The translations under genes were made by a program, and so were the position numbers. Below the pieces are notes generated by a model. The model was not told the DNA's origin. It searched no databases and was given only the letters and a program-made list of their open reading frames with translations. 26,538 nt of DNA, from assembly GCF_038442745.1 (NCBI RefSeq), contig NZ_JARVCN010000341.1:1-26538 (forward strand), written 5' to 3'. Below, in pieces: positions 1-7,551 of this stretch (within the stretch, counting starts at the first letter, position 1; each line of letters starts with the position of its first letter). This stretch comes from Crocosphaera sp038442745. GTDB taxonomy: Bacteria > Cyanobacteriota > Cyanobacteriia > Cyanobacteriales > Microcystaceae.

Positions 1-216
1 GAATGTGTAGATGCTGCGTTCAAAAACTGTCCTAACGTTTTTGCGTAGTGCTATAGTGTTAGTAAGATTAGCCTAAACCAAAAATTCATATGGCCAAACA
101 TAGGATAATTTATGTTGATTGAGATACAGTTTCTGGCTCAATAAAAACTTCACTAAAGCCATCAAAAGTCTGACTTAATCGACTAAAAACTCCTGAACAA
201 GAAAACATTTGCTATA

Positions 217-232
217 TTGATTGGACAATCAA
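217..232. promoter_or_regulatory. Perfect inverted repeat, possible operator
   Basis: TTGATT-N4-AATCAA is a perfect 16-bp dyad that ends 32 bp upstream of the candidate -35 box of the Psb35-like gene. The position suits an activator site just upstream of a promoter. No specific regulator is recognised; six-base arms in AT-rich DNA can also occur by chance. Confidence 0.3.
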
Positions 233-264
233 ATAATCTTAAAGTATAAATGTATCTCCATGTT

Positions 265-293
265 TTGAAGCAAGTGACAAGGTTTGGTAAAAT
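265..293 (+). promoter_or_regulatory. Candidate sigma70 promoter of the Psb35-like gene
   Basis: TTGAAG (265-270) and TAAAAT (288-293) are separated by exactly 17 bp and match the -35 (4/6) and -10 (5/6) consensus. The predicted start would lie near 300, giving a leader of about 25 nt before the ATG at 325. This is sequence-only evidence. Confidence 0.45.
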
Positions 294-324
294 AGAAAGA
301 AATGAGTAAAGAAACTGAGAAAAC

Positions 325-522
325 ATGAATTTGTTACTAGCAACCGCCGGGCAATTCCCCACCTACTTTGTTATCGTCTATGTTGTCGGTTTTATCGCCG
401 CAGTAACCATAGGCTCCATTGCCTGGTACAATTCAAAACGTCCTGCAGGTTGGGAAAATGTACAAAAGCCAGATTACGTTCCCGATGTAGAATCAGACAA
501 AGCAACGGATAGTAATTCATAA
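325..522 (+). CDS. psb35: Psb35-like small photosystem II-associated membrane protein
   Basis: This 65-residue protein has one N-terminal hydrophobic span (about residues 11-34), followed by a conserved-looking segment YNSKRPAGWE at the membrane exit and a short acidic, polar tail. That layout (single TM helix, basic SKRP stretch, aromatic Trp, charged C-terminus) matches what I recall of the cyanobacterial Psb35 (Ssl2148-type) family, a small subunit linked to photosystem II assembly in the thylakoid. The family name rests on memory of the YNSKRP..GWE motif, not on a search. The ATG at 325 has only a weak purine stretch upstream. It is followed after 54 bp by a TPR gene on the same strand, with no strong terminator between them, so co-transcription is possible. 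The alternative is an uncharacterised cyanobacterial single-TM protein. Confidence 0.6.
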   Translation: MNLLLATAGQFPTYFVIVYVVGFIAAVTIGSIAWYNSKRPAGWENVQKPDYVPDVESDKATDSNS

Positions 523-576
523 ACTAACCGCTCAAGAATCCTTGAAAAAATATTCAGTCATCCCCACATTATTACA

Positions 577-1044
577 GTGAAATATTCAAAGATCGAGCAG
601 TTATTACAAGAATTAAAAAAAACGGATGAAGTAGCCCGAAAAAGGGCTACGAGCGAACTATGGAATTTATGGTTCGGGCAAAAAGGAGAGATAGGCCGAG
701 AGTTATTGAGGCGATCACAATCCTTTTTAGAGATGGGAAACTTGCAAAAAGCCGAACAATTACTAACAGAAACTGTTGATAATTATCCCGATTTTGCTGA
801 AGCTTGGAATCGAAGGGCTGTGTTCTATTTTTCCTTAGAAAGATACGAACAAGCTAGACAAGATTGTGAACAAGTAATTCAATTAGTTCCTTATCATTTT
901 GGAGCTTTACACGGCTTAGGATTGAGTTTATTGGCGTTGGGAAAGTATGCAGAAGCGATCGCCGCCTTTCGTAAAGCTCTAGAGGTACAACCTTATGCTT
1001 TAATTAACCAAAAGTTGATTTTGGAATGTACGGCGTTGCTTTGA
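577..1044 (+). CDS. Tetratricopeptide repeat protein
   Basis: A 155-residue soluble protein. Residues from about 45 to 140 form tandem TPR units with the typical pattern of Gly/Ala at position 8 and Pro near the end of each unit: visible repeats centre on EMGNLQKAEQLL, SLERYEQARQDCEQVI and ALGKYAEAIAAFRKAL. The N-terminal 40 residues are charged and helical and not recognised. TPR domains act as protein-binding scaffolds; the partner cannot be inferred. The predicted start is a GTG at 577, since the first in-frame ATG (residue 53) would delete part of the repeat region; no clear Shine-Dalgarno sequence is present, so the start is uncertain. It lies just after the Psb35-like gene and converges on a small minus-strand gene 10 bp away. 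A HIP1 site (955-962) lies inside the gene. Confidence 0.8.
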   Translation: MKYSKIEQLLQELKKTDEVARKRATSELWNLWFGQKGEIGRELLRRSQSFLEMGNLQKAEQLLTETVDNYPDFAEAWNRRAVFYFSLERYEQARQDCEQVIQLVPYHFGALHGLGLSLLALGKYAEAIAAFRKALEVQPYALINQKLILECTALL

Positions 1045-1054
1045 AATCAGAAGT

Positions 1055-1246
1055 TCAAGACTCCTCTTTTTCTGGGTGATAATAAAGCTCATTTCGCAAC
1101 AGCCAACCAGTTTGTTGTTGCACATAGGCATGGGTGCTAATTCCTAATTTTCGCGCCGTCTGAGCAACTTCACGATAATTCATGCCTAAATACTCGCATA
1201 ACTCCCTTTGACGTAATCCTCGAGACGGATATGATGGTTGTGTCAT
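1055..1246 (-). CDS. Small HTH-like hypothetical protein
   Basis: A 63-residue protein, rich in Arg, Gln and Tyr, with no signal peptide or membrane span. Residues 10-37 (RQRELCEYLGMNYREVAQTARKL) look like a helix-turn-helix of the kind 'recognise-domain, Leu-Gly-Met/Leu, turn, recognition helix', followed by a short tail containing 'TGWLLRN'. A DNA-binding role is an inference from this pattern alone. It starts with ATG and points away from argF, from which it is separated by about 150 bp holding the argF promoter. It converges on the TPR gene with only 10 bp between the stops. No named family is recognised; similar short HTH proteins occur widely in cyanobacteria. Confidence 0.6.
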   Translation of the reverse strand: MTQPSYPSRGLRQRELCEYLGMNYREVAQTARKLGISTHAYVQQQTGWLLRNELYYHPEKEES

Positions 1247-1339
1247 AATCGTTGTAAATTACTGATTGTTATTCACAAATTCAATATACTGCTCACCAAT
1301 CATTGATACAAGAATTCTAAAATCTCAATTATAATTCAC

Positions 1340-1367
1340 CAGACAGGGGAAATACCCTAGTTATAAT
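1340..1367 (+). promoter_or_regulatory. Candidate argF promoter
   Basis: A perfect -10 box TATAAT (1362-1367) is preceded after 16 bp by CAGACA (1340-1345), a 4/6 match to the -35 consensus. Transcription would start near 1374, about 26 nt before the preferred argF ATG at 1400. A start at 1374 would leave only an 8-nt leader for the upstream ATG at 1382, which favours the later start. Confidence 0.45.
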
Positions 1368-1399
1368 GAAGTCCTCAAAGAATGAGGATAAAAGCTATT

Positions 1400-2317
1400 A
1401 TGACAACCCTCCAGGGAAGAGATGTACTAGGAATTGGTGATTTAAGTGCAGAAGAAATGATGGGCGTGCTAGAGTTGGGAGCAGAGCTAAAAAGCGGTCA
1501 GAGATCGCCCCGTTGTCAAAAAATCCTTGGACTATTGTTTGATAAAGCTTCTACGCGCACTCGAGTTTCTTTTAGTGCCGCTATCTATCAACTCGGTGGA
1601 CAAGTGCTAGATCTCAATCCTAGCGTAACTCAAGTAGGAAGAGGAGAACCAACCAAAGACACAGCAAGGGTGTTAGATCGTTATTTAGATATTTTAGCAA
1701 TTCGTACTTTTGAACAATCTAAGTTAGAAACCTTTGCAGAATATGCAGAAATTCCTGTTATTAATGCTCTCACTGATTTGGAACATCCTTGTCAAATATT
1801 AGCAGATTTTATGACTATTAAAGAATATTTTGGTCAACTTGCAGGGAGTACGGTAACTTATTTAGGCGATGGGAATAATGTGGCTCATTCCCTCATTTTA
1901 GGAGGAGCATTAATGGGAATGAAAATTAGAGTAGCAACCCCCAAAGATTATCAACCTTTACCGATGATTGTTGAAAAAGCCAAACAAATAGCTATCTCAG
2001 GTTTTGAGATAACAATCACCGATGATCCAATTGCTGCAGTCAAAGATTCTCATGTGCTTTATACCGATGTTTGGGCAAGTATGGGACAAGAAGATTTAGC
2101 CCAATCAAGAATTCCTGTTTTTCAACCTTATCAGATTAACGATGAGCTGTTAAATAAGGCCGATCAAGACGCTATTGTTTTACACTGTTTACCGGCACAT
2201 CGCGGGGAAGAAATAACTGACAGTGTGATGGAAGGAAAACAGTCCAAAGTTTGGGATCAAGCTGAAAATAGAATGCATGCTCAAAAAGCTTTAATGGTTA
2301 GTTTGTTGGGGATTTAA
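1400..2317 (+). CDS. argF: Ornithine carbamoyltransferase
   Basis: This enzyme transfers the carbamoyl group from carbamoyl phosphate to ornithine to make citrulline, a step of arginine synthesis in the cytoplasm. From the ATG at 1400 the protein has 305 residues, the normal length. The carbamoyl-phosphate loop STRTR is at residues 51-55, the HPCQ motif at 129-132, the linker-helix-region motif GDGNNVAHS at about 158-166, and the ornithine-site motif HCLPAHRG near 265. An in-frame ATG at 1382 would add six residues, but 1400 is preferred: GAGGA (1384-1388) lies 11 nt upstream, and cyanobacterial homologues begin with the same MTTLQGRD sequence. The gene stands alone between a divergent small gene and a tRNA. 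No ARG box could be recognised. Identification is secure. Confidence 0.96.
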   Translation: MTTLQGRDVLGIGDLSAEEMMGVLELGAELKSGQRSPRCQKILGLLFDKASTRTRVSFSAAIYQLGGQVLDLNPSVTQVGRGEPTKDTARVLDRYLDILAIRTFEQSKLETFAEYAEIPVINALTDLEHPCQILADFMTIKEYFGQLAGSTVTYLGDGNNVAHSLILGGALMGMKIRVATPKDYQPLPMIVEKAKQIAISGFEITITDDPIAAVKDSHVLYTDVWASMGQEDLAQSRIPVFQPYQINDELLNKADQDAIVLHCLPAHRGEEITDSVMEGKQSKVWDQAENRMHAQKALMVSLLGI

Positions 2318-2417
2318 AGTTTAGCATCAATCTCAAGCAAACCTTGACAAACAGGGGTTTCTATTCAACTGAGCTTGTTAACTCAAGGAATATTTTGGGA
2401 AATTTATTTAGAGAATG

Positions 2418-2446
2418 GTTAAAAAAGTCGATTGATGATGTATAAT
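2418..2446 (+). promoter_or_regulatory. Candidate promoter of tRNA-Ser
   Basis: A perfect -10 box TATAAT (2441-2446) ends 20 bp before the mature tRNA 5' end. The hexamer 17 bp further upstream (GTTAAA, 2418-2423) is a poor -35 match, so only the -10 element is convincing. Transcription would begin near 2453, leaving a short 5' leader for RNase P to remove. Confidence 0.45.
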
Positions 2447-2466
2447 AGATATTTGTGACCCCAAAA

Positions 2467-2553
2467 GGAGAGGTGGCCGAGCGGTTGAAGGCGCAGCACT
2501 GGAAATGCTGTTTAGGGGTAACTCTAACGAGGGTTCGAATCCCTCCCTCTCCG
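2467..2553 (+). tRNA. trnS-GGA: tRNA-Ser (anticodon GGA)
   Basis: An 87-nt cloverleaf can be folded by eye. The acceptor stem pairs GGAGAGG (2467-2473) with CCTCTCC (2546-2552), with G as discriminator base, typical for serine tRNAs. The anticodon stem CAGCA/TGCTG encloses loop CTGGAAA with anticodon GGA, reading UCC and UCU. A long variable arm lies between the anticodon and T stems, as expected for a class II tRNA. The T stem GAGGG/CCCTC encloses TTCGAAT. The 3' CCA is not encoded and must be added after transcription, as is common in cyanobacteria. The D-arm GCCGAGCGGTTGAAGGC is typical of serine tRNAs. Confidence 0.97.
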
Positions 2554-2907
2554 TTACTAGATATAGAAAAAAGGCTAACGAGTTTGATGTAAGGCAAATG
2601 TCACCAACTTTTGCTGAGCTAGGCATTATTGGGGAGAGATAAAATACAAACTAAAACCTTTTCTGTTCCTTTGATTATGTAAAGGTTAATGGTTTAATCG
2701 AAAGTTGCAAGTAAGGGTGACTGTTGTTTCAATATTTCCAAAAAACAAGATATTCTTAACTCAACATCTAAAGTTATTCTGATGAAGAAAGCCTTTATAT
2801 TAATGTAAGTTTTTTCGAGGAAAAACAGAGCCACAATACAATAATAAACCTTTATAATAAATCATAAGGGTTAAACTGTTATAAAACTTTACAAATTAAA
2901 GATAGAT
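2554..2907. other. Intergenic region upstream of the chelatase subunit gene
   Basis: These 354 bases contain no open frame resembling a gene. I looked for a cobalamin riboswitch, since the next gene belongs to the ChlH/CobN family, and saw no convincing B12 box (GCCACTG) or accompanying core. The only clear structure is a 9-bp hairpin/dyad at 2847-2872, listed separately. The rest is AT-rich spacer, likely including the 5' leader and promoter of the chelatase gene. Confidence 0.5.
2847..2872. promoter_or_regulatory. Hairpin or operator dyad upstream of the chelatase gene
   Basis: AACCTTTAT (2847-2855) and ATAAGGGTT (2864-2872) pair over nine positions with one G-U, around an eight-base loop AATAAATC. 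It ends 35 bp before the ATG at 2908. It could be a regulator-binding dyad or a 5'-leader hairpin. The lack of a following T-run makes a terminator unlikely. Confidence 0.35.
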
Positions 2908-5900
2908 ATGTCACGCATCGTTATTATCACTGGATTTGAATCGTTTAATCTAGACTTGTACCGAGAAGCTGCACAGTTAGCGCAGTCTCGTTGTGCAGAC
3001 TTAGATATACAAATATACAGCGATCGCTCTCTTTCCCAAGAACCGGAAGTTGTTGAGAAAGCTCTTAGTTGTGCTGATGTTTTTTTTGCTAGTTTAATCT
3101 TTGATTATGACCAAGTAATTTGGTTAAGGGAGAGGGTAGAAAATATCCCCATTCGTTTAGTATTTGAATCAGCTTTAGAGTTAATGAGTTTGACTCGTTT
3201 GGGTAAATTTGTCATTGGAGACAAACCCAAAGGAATGCCAAAACCAATTAAATTTATTTTAAGTAAATTTTCTAGTGGAAAAGAAGAAGATAAACTCGCA
3301 GGTTACTTGAGTTTCTTAAAAACGGGACCAAAATTATTAAAGTTTATTCCTGCCAAAAAAGTTCAAGATTTACGCAATTGGTTGATTATTTATGGGTACT
3401 GGAACGCAGCGGGAACAGAGAACTTTGCCGCTATGTGTTGGACAATAGCGGAGAAATATTTAGGAATTAAGGTAGGAAAAATACCAGAACCTCTCGAAAC
3501 ACCTAATATGGGTTTACTCCATCCCGAATATGATGGTTACTTTACTTCTCCTCGTGAATATTTAAACTGGTATCGCAAAAAAAAATCTCTAGAATATCCT
3601 CTAGTTACCATTCTTTTATATCGCAAGCACGTCATTACCAAACAGCCTTATATTCCCCAACTAATTCATTCCTTTGAAAAACAAGGATTAACCCCTGTGC
3701 CTATTTTTATTAATGGTGTTGAGGGTCATGTAATTGTTAGAGATTGGTTAACCACCACTTACGAAACTCAACAACGTAACTTAGGGAATATAGAAACCCG
3801 TTCTTTAGCAAAAGATGCCATTGAAGTAGATGCTATTGTGTCTACCATAGGATTTCCCTTGGTGGGAGGTCCTGCTGGTTCGATGGAAGCTGGACGACAA
3901 GTTGAGGTGGCAAAACGTATTTTAACCGCTAAAAATATTCCTTATATTGTTGCTGCACCTCTTTTAATTCAAGATATTCACTCTTGGACAAGACAGGGAA
4001 TAGGGGGTTTACAAAGTGTGGTTTTATACGCACTTCCTGAGTTAGATGGTGCGATCGACACTGTACCATTGGGGGGTTTAGTGGGTAACGACATTTACAT
4101 CATTCCTGAAAGAGTTAAACGGTTAACAGGAAGGCTGAAAAAATGGATTAAGTTACGTAAAACTGAAACAAAAGATCGCAAACTTGCCATTATTTTGTAC
4201 GGTTTTCCTCCTGGATACGGTGCAACAGGAACTGCGGCATTATTGAATGTTCCTCGTAGCTTACTAAAACTACTACAGAACTTAAAAAATAACGGTTATA
4301 CCGTGGGGGAATTACCAGAAAATGGGGAAATAATTATTAATCAGGTGAAAGAGGGAGATGAAGCAATTATTACACCTAATAATGTTGAAAAATGTAGAAC
4401 AAGTGTTAATGTAAAAAGGCTGGAAGAATGGTTAGGATACTTATTAACAAGTCGTATTAAAAAACAATGGAAATCATTAACAGAAACAGGAATAAAAACT
4501 TATGGGGATGAATACCAAATAGGTGGCATTCAACTAGGAAACGTTTGGATAGGAGTACAACCTCCGTTGGGTATTTCTGGTGATCCCATGAGATTAATGT
4601 TTGAAAAAGATTTAACCCCTCATCCTCAATATGCAGCCTTTTATAAGTGGTTACAAAACGAATTTTCTGCGGATGCTGTCATTCATTTTGGAATGCATGG
4701 AACTGTTGAATGGCTACCCGGTTCACCATTAGGAAATACAAGTTATTCTTGGTCGGATATTTTATTAGGAGATATTCCTAACTTATACGTCTATGCTGCT
4801 AATAATCCCTCAGAATCTATACTAGCTAAACGTCGAGGATATGGGGTGTTAATCTCTCATAATGTACCCCCTTATGGACGAGCGGGTTTATATAAAGAAT
4901 TGATGGCTTTACGAGAATTAATTGCAGAATATCGAGAAGATACTAATAAAAATGAGATTTTGAGAGAAGGGATCATTCAAAAAATTGTTGATGCTGGTTT
5001 GGCGGCAGATTGTAAGTTTGAGGAAGGCAAAAAATTGGGAATTGAGTTTACAGTAGAAAATGCAAAGTTATTTAGTAAAAACACATTAAATGAATATTTT
5101 CTTAAAGTCTATGAATACTTACAAATAGTAGAACAAAGGTTATTTTCTTCTGGTTTACATACCTTGGGAGAAATTCCCAGTCAAGAACAATTAGATTCTT
5201 ATTTAGAAGCTTACTTTGGAGATAAATTAACCGACAAGGAAAGAAAAGCAATTTCTTCTGAATCACCAGAATTACAATATATTTTAGAATTAGCTAATGG
5301 ACGAAGTGAAACAATACAAGAAGCTATTTATATTAAAGATTTACTGAAACAAACTTCAGAAGAAATGACCAATCTATTACGGGGTTTGAATGGAGAGTAT
5401 ATTCCCCCTGCACCAGGGGGAGACTTATTGAGGGATGGCACAGGAGTTTTGCCCACGGGACGAAATATACACGCTTTAGATCCTTATAGAATGCCCTCTC
5501 CTGTCGCTTATGAGAGAGGACGAGAAATTGCTAAAAAAACTATCAAACAGCATCTACATGAACACGGTAATTACCCAGAAACTATTGCCGTTTTATTGTG
5601 GGGTTTAGACGCAATTAAAACTAAAGGTGAGTCCCTGGGTATTTTATTAGAATTAGTAGGAGCAGAACCTATCAAAGAAGGAACTGGAAGAATTGTTAGA
5701 TATGAGTTGAAACCTATAGAAGAATTAGAGCATCCAAGGATTGATGTTTTAGCTAACTTATCGGGAATATTTCGTGATACTTTCGTCAATATTATTGAAT
5801 TATTAGACGATTTATTCCAACGGGCCGCAGAAGCAGATGAAAACTCCGAAAGTAACTTTATTCGTAAACATTACTTACAGTTAAAAAAGCAAGGCTTAGA

Positions 5901-6630
5901 AAATGCTTCAGCTCGACTCTTTTCTAACCCTGCTGGTGATTTTGGTTCTTTGGTTAACGATCAAGTTGTTGATGGGAACTGGGAATCTAGTGATGAATTA
6001 GCAAATACTTGGGAAAAGAGAAATGTTTTTAGTTATGGACGTAAAGATAAAGGACAAGCTAGACCAGAAATTCTCAACCAACTATTAAAAACTAGCGAAA
6101 GAATTGTCCAAGAAATTGACTCAGTTGAATACGGTTTAACCGATATTCAAGAATATTATGGCAACACGGGAGGTTTAAAATTAGCAGCAGAAAAACAAAG
6201 TGGAAAAAAAGTCACAGCAAGTTTTGTTGAGAGCTTTTCTAATGATACTAACCCCCGAAAACTGGAAGACTTATTAAGACTAGAATATCGTACCAAATTA
6301 TTAAATCCTAAATGGGCAGAAGCAATGGTTAACCAGGGTTCAGGAGGTGCTTATGAAGTTTCCCAAAGGATGACAGCTTTAATAGGATGGGGAGGGACAA
6401 CAGATTTTCAGGACGACTGGGTGTACGAGCAAGCGGCTCAAACCTACGCTTTAGACTCAGAAATGGCGGAAAAATTACGCCAAGCAAACCCCGAAGCATT
6501 TCGTAATATTGTAGGGAGAATGATCGAAGCAAATGGAAGAGGTTTCTGGGATGCTGATGAGGAAACTTTAGAAAAATTGCGTAACTTATATGAATTAACC
6601 GACGAAGAGTTAGAAGGAGTGAGTAATTAA
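2908..6630 (+). CDS. Magnesium chelatase subunit H family protein (ChlH/CobN type)
   Basis: A 1240-residue large chelatase subunit, the porphyrin- or corrin-binding partner of the AAA+ ChlI/ChlD (or CobS/CobT) motor that inserts Mg or Co. The N-terminal ~160 residues resemble the ChlH-specific DUF3479 region; the rest is the CobN/Mg-chelatase domain. Key motifs are HFGMHGTVEWLPG (H593, H597, E601), then YAANNPSES and AKRRGYG, and LPTGRNIHALDPYRMP (about 848-863). The canonical cyanobacterial ChlH is about 1330 residues; this one is about 90 shorter, and 'HGTxEWLPG' is closer to CobN (HGTLEWLPG) than to ChlH (HGxLEFMPG). It therefore looks like the second paralogue found in cyanobacteria (the Synechocystis Slr1211 type, often labelled CobN). 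Whether it serves chlorophyll or cobalamin synthesis cannot be read from the sequence. It starts with ATG without an obvious Shine-Dalgarno sequence. It is followed after about 100 bp by a HEAT-repeat gene. Confidence 0.88.
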   Translation: MSRIVIITGFESFNLDLYREAAQLAQSRCADLDIQIYSDRSLSQEPEVVEKALSCADVFFASLIFDYDQVIWLRERVENIPIRLVFESALELMSLTRLGKFVIGDKPKGMPKPIKFILSKFSSGKEEDKLAGYLSFLKTGPKLLKFIPAKKVQDLRNWLIIYGYWNAAGTENFAAMCWTIAEKYLGIKVGKIPEPLETPNMGLLHPEYDGYFTSPREYLNWYRKKKSLEYPLVTILLYRKHVITKQPYIPQLIHSFEKQGLTPVPIFINGVEGHVIVRDWLTTTYETQQRNLGNIETRSLAKDAIEVDAIVSTIGFPLVGGPAGSMEAGRQVEVAKRILTAKNIPYIVAAPLLIQDIHSWTRQGIGGLQSVVLYALPELDGAIDTVPLGGLVGNDIYIIPERVKRLTGRLKKWIKLRKTETKDRKLAIILYGFPPGYGATGTAALLNVPRSLLKLLQNLKNNGYTVGELPENGEIIINQVKEGDEAIITPNNVEKCRTSVNVKRLEEWLGYLLTSRIKKQWKSLTETGIKTYGDEYQIGGIQLGNVWIGVQPPLGISGDPMRLMFEKDLTPHPQYAAFYKWLQNEFSADAVIHFGMHGTVEWLPGSPLGNTSYSWSDILLGDIPNLYVYAANNPSESILAKRRGYGVLISHNVPPYGRAGLYKELMALRELIAEYREDTNKNEILREGIIQKIVDAGLAADCKFEEGKKLGIEFTVENAKLFSKNTLNEYFLKVYEYLQIVEQRLFSSGLHTLGEIPSQEQLDSYLEAYFGDKLTDKERKAISSESPELQYILELANGRSETIQEAIYIKDLLKQTSEEMTNLLRGLNGEYIPPAPGGDLLRDGTGVLPTGRNIHALDPYRMPSPVAYERGREIAKKTIKQHLHEHGNYPETIAVLLWGLDAIKTKGESLGILLELVGAEPIKEGTGRIVRYELKPIEELEHPRIDVLANLSGIFRDTFVNIIELLDDLFQRAAEADENSESNFIRKHYLQLKKQGLENASARLFSNPAGDFGSLVNDQVVDGNWESSDELANTWEKRNVFSYGRKDKGQARPEILNQLLKTSERIVQEIDSVEYGLTDIQEYYGNTGGLKLAAEKQSGKKVTASFVESFSNDTNPRKLEDLLRLEYRTKLLNPKWAEAMVNQGSGGAYEVSQRMTALIGWGGTTDFQDDWVYEQAAQTYALDSEMAEKLRQANPEAFRNIVGRMIEANGRGFWDADEETLEKLRNLYELTDEELEGVSN

Positions 6631-6673
6631 GTCAGCCTCATCAGTAACAGAATTATCAACACTTTGTGATCTC

Positions 6674-6694
6674 ATTGTAAAAAATCGTTACAAT
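6674..6694. promoter_or_regulatory. Perfect dyad upstream of the HEAT-repeat gene
   Basis: ATTGTAA (6674-6680) and TTACAAT (6688-6694) form a perfect 7-bp inverted repeat around seven bases. It contains GTA-N9-TAC, one base longer than the NtcA consensus GTA-N8-TAC, and no TAN3T box sits at the NtcA-type spacing downstream. It could be an operator or a weak transcript-end hairpin for the chelatase gene, but no T-run follows. Confidence 0.35.
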
Positions 6695-6729
6695 AAAGAC
6701 AATAAATAATAAAAAATTGTGAAAAAGTG

Positions 6730-7410
6730 ATGCTTACTGAACTTGAACAGATATCCTTGCAACTGGAAAGCACCAACTCCCGTGATCGCCTTTTAGCATT
6801 AGCTTCTTTACGGGAAGTCTCAGCAGAAGAGGCTGTTCCTTTAATCAAAAAAGTTTTAGACGACGAAATTTTACAAGTGCGATCAATGGCGGTTTTTGCC
6901 TTGGGAGTTAAGCAAACGGATGAATGCTACCCTATTTTGGTTAAATTGTTAGAAACAGACCCAGACTACGGTATTCGGGCTGATGCAGCCGGCGCGTTAG
7001 GATATCTTCAAGATCCTCGCGCTTACGAACCCTTAGCTAGAGCATTCTACGAAGACACACAGTGGCTAGTACGATTTAGTGCTGCTGTATCACTAGGAAA
7101 CTTGGGAGATATTCGCGCCAAAAACATCCTTTTACAAGCCTTACAAAGCGACGAAGCAGTCATGCAACAAGCAGGGATCGCAGCTATTGGGGAAATTAAA
7201 GCAGTTGATGCTATCGACGACATTTTACGCTTTGCCAACTCAGATGACTGGCTAGTTCGTCAACGTTTAGCACAGGCTCTAGGTAACTTTAACACGGAAA
7301 AGAGTATCTCTGCTCTCAACTTCTTAGCGAAAGATGCTCAATCTCAAGTCAGAGAAGCCGCTTTATTTTCCCTCAACCTTCTGCAACACAACCAGCAAGA
7401 AGCAGGGTAA
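6730..7410 (+). CDS. HEAT-repeat protein, PBS-lyase-like
   Basis: A soluble protein of 226 residues composed almost entirely of about six HEAT-like repeats of roughly 31 residues. Each repeat carries the pattern 'VR..A..ALG....P.A...L': examples are DEILQVRSMAVFALGVKQ, DYGIRADAAGALGYLQDPRAYEPLARAF, WLVRFSAAVSLGNLGD and WLVRQRLAQALGNF. Cyanobacterial proteins of this kind include bilin lyase subunits (CpcE/F, PecE/F), NblB, which promotes phycobilisome breakdown, and scaffolds of unknown role. The next gene is a CpcS/CpeS bilin lyase, which supports but does not prove a link to phycobiliproteins. A GTG at 6727 lies directly before an ATG at 6730; the ATG is preferred. The 21-bp dyad at 6674-6694 lies just upstream. 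NblB is a candidate name only, because the repeat pattern does not separate it from the other family members. Confidence 0.8.
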   Translation: MLTELEQISLQLESTNSRDRLLALASLREVSAEEAVPLIKKVLDDEILQVRSMAVFALGVKQTDECYPILVKLLETDPDYGIRADAAGALGYLQDPRAYEPLARAFYEDTQWLVRFSAAVSLGNLGDIRAKNILLQALQSDEAVMQQAGIAAIGEIKAVDAIDDILRFANSDDWLVRQRLAQALGNFNTEKSISALNFLAKDAQSQVREAALFSLNLLQHNQQEAG

Positions 7411-7551
7411 GTCTCGTGGTACAATCAATTTTGTGGGATGGTTAAGAAATTAGCCAAATCAAGCCTCTATTTTGACCCTAAAAATCCATGTTGGTACAAA
7501 GGATATGAGCAACCCATTACCCTATTTTGAGTAGAAAATTAAACAGTATTC

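Larger units (their letters stand above)
1..324. other. Intergenic region upstream of the Psb35-like gene
   Basis: No gene can be supported here. Frame 1 on the plus strand is open for only 15 codons before a TAG at 46-48; this could be the tail of an upstream gene, but it is too short to identify. The rest is AT-rich non-coding sequence holding a perfect 6-4-6 dyad (217-232) and a sigma70-like promoter (265-293), listed separately. Confidence 0.5.

Noticed and set aside
2361..2626. Two overlapping minus-strand open frames across the tRNA-Ser gene
   Set aside because: They are the antisense of a tRNA with a clear cloverleaf; frames of this type (with EGGIRTL or EREGFEPS-like peptides) are well-known false genes over serine tRNAs.
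2554..2907. Possible cobalamin riboswitch before the chelatase gene
   Set aside because: No GCCACTG B12 box or supporting core was found; only 'GAGCCAC' resembles part of it.
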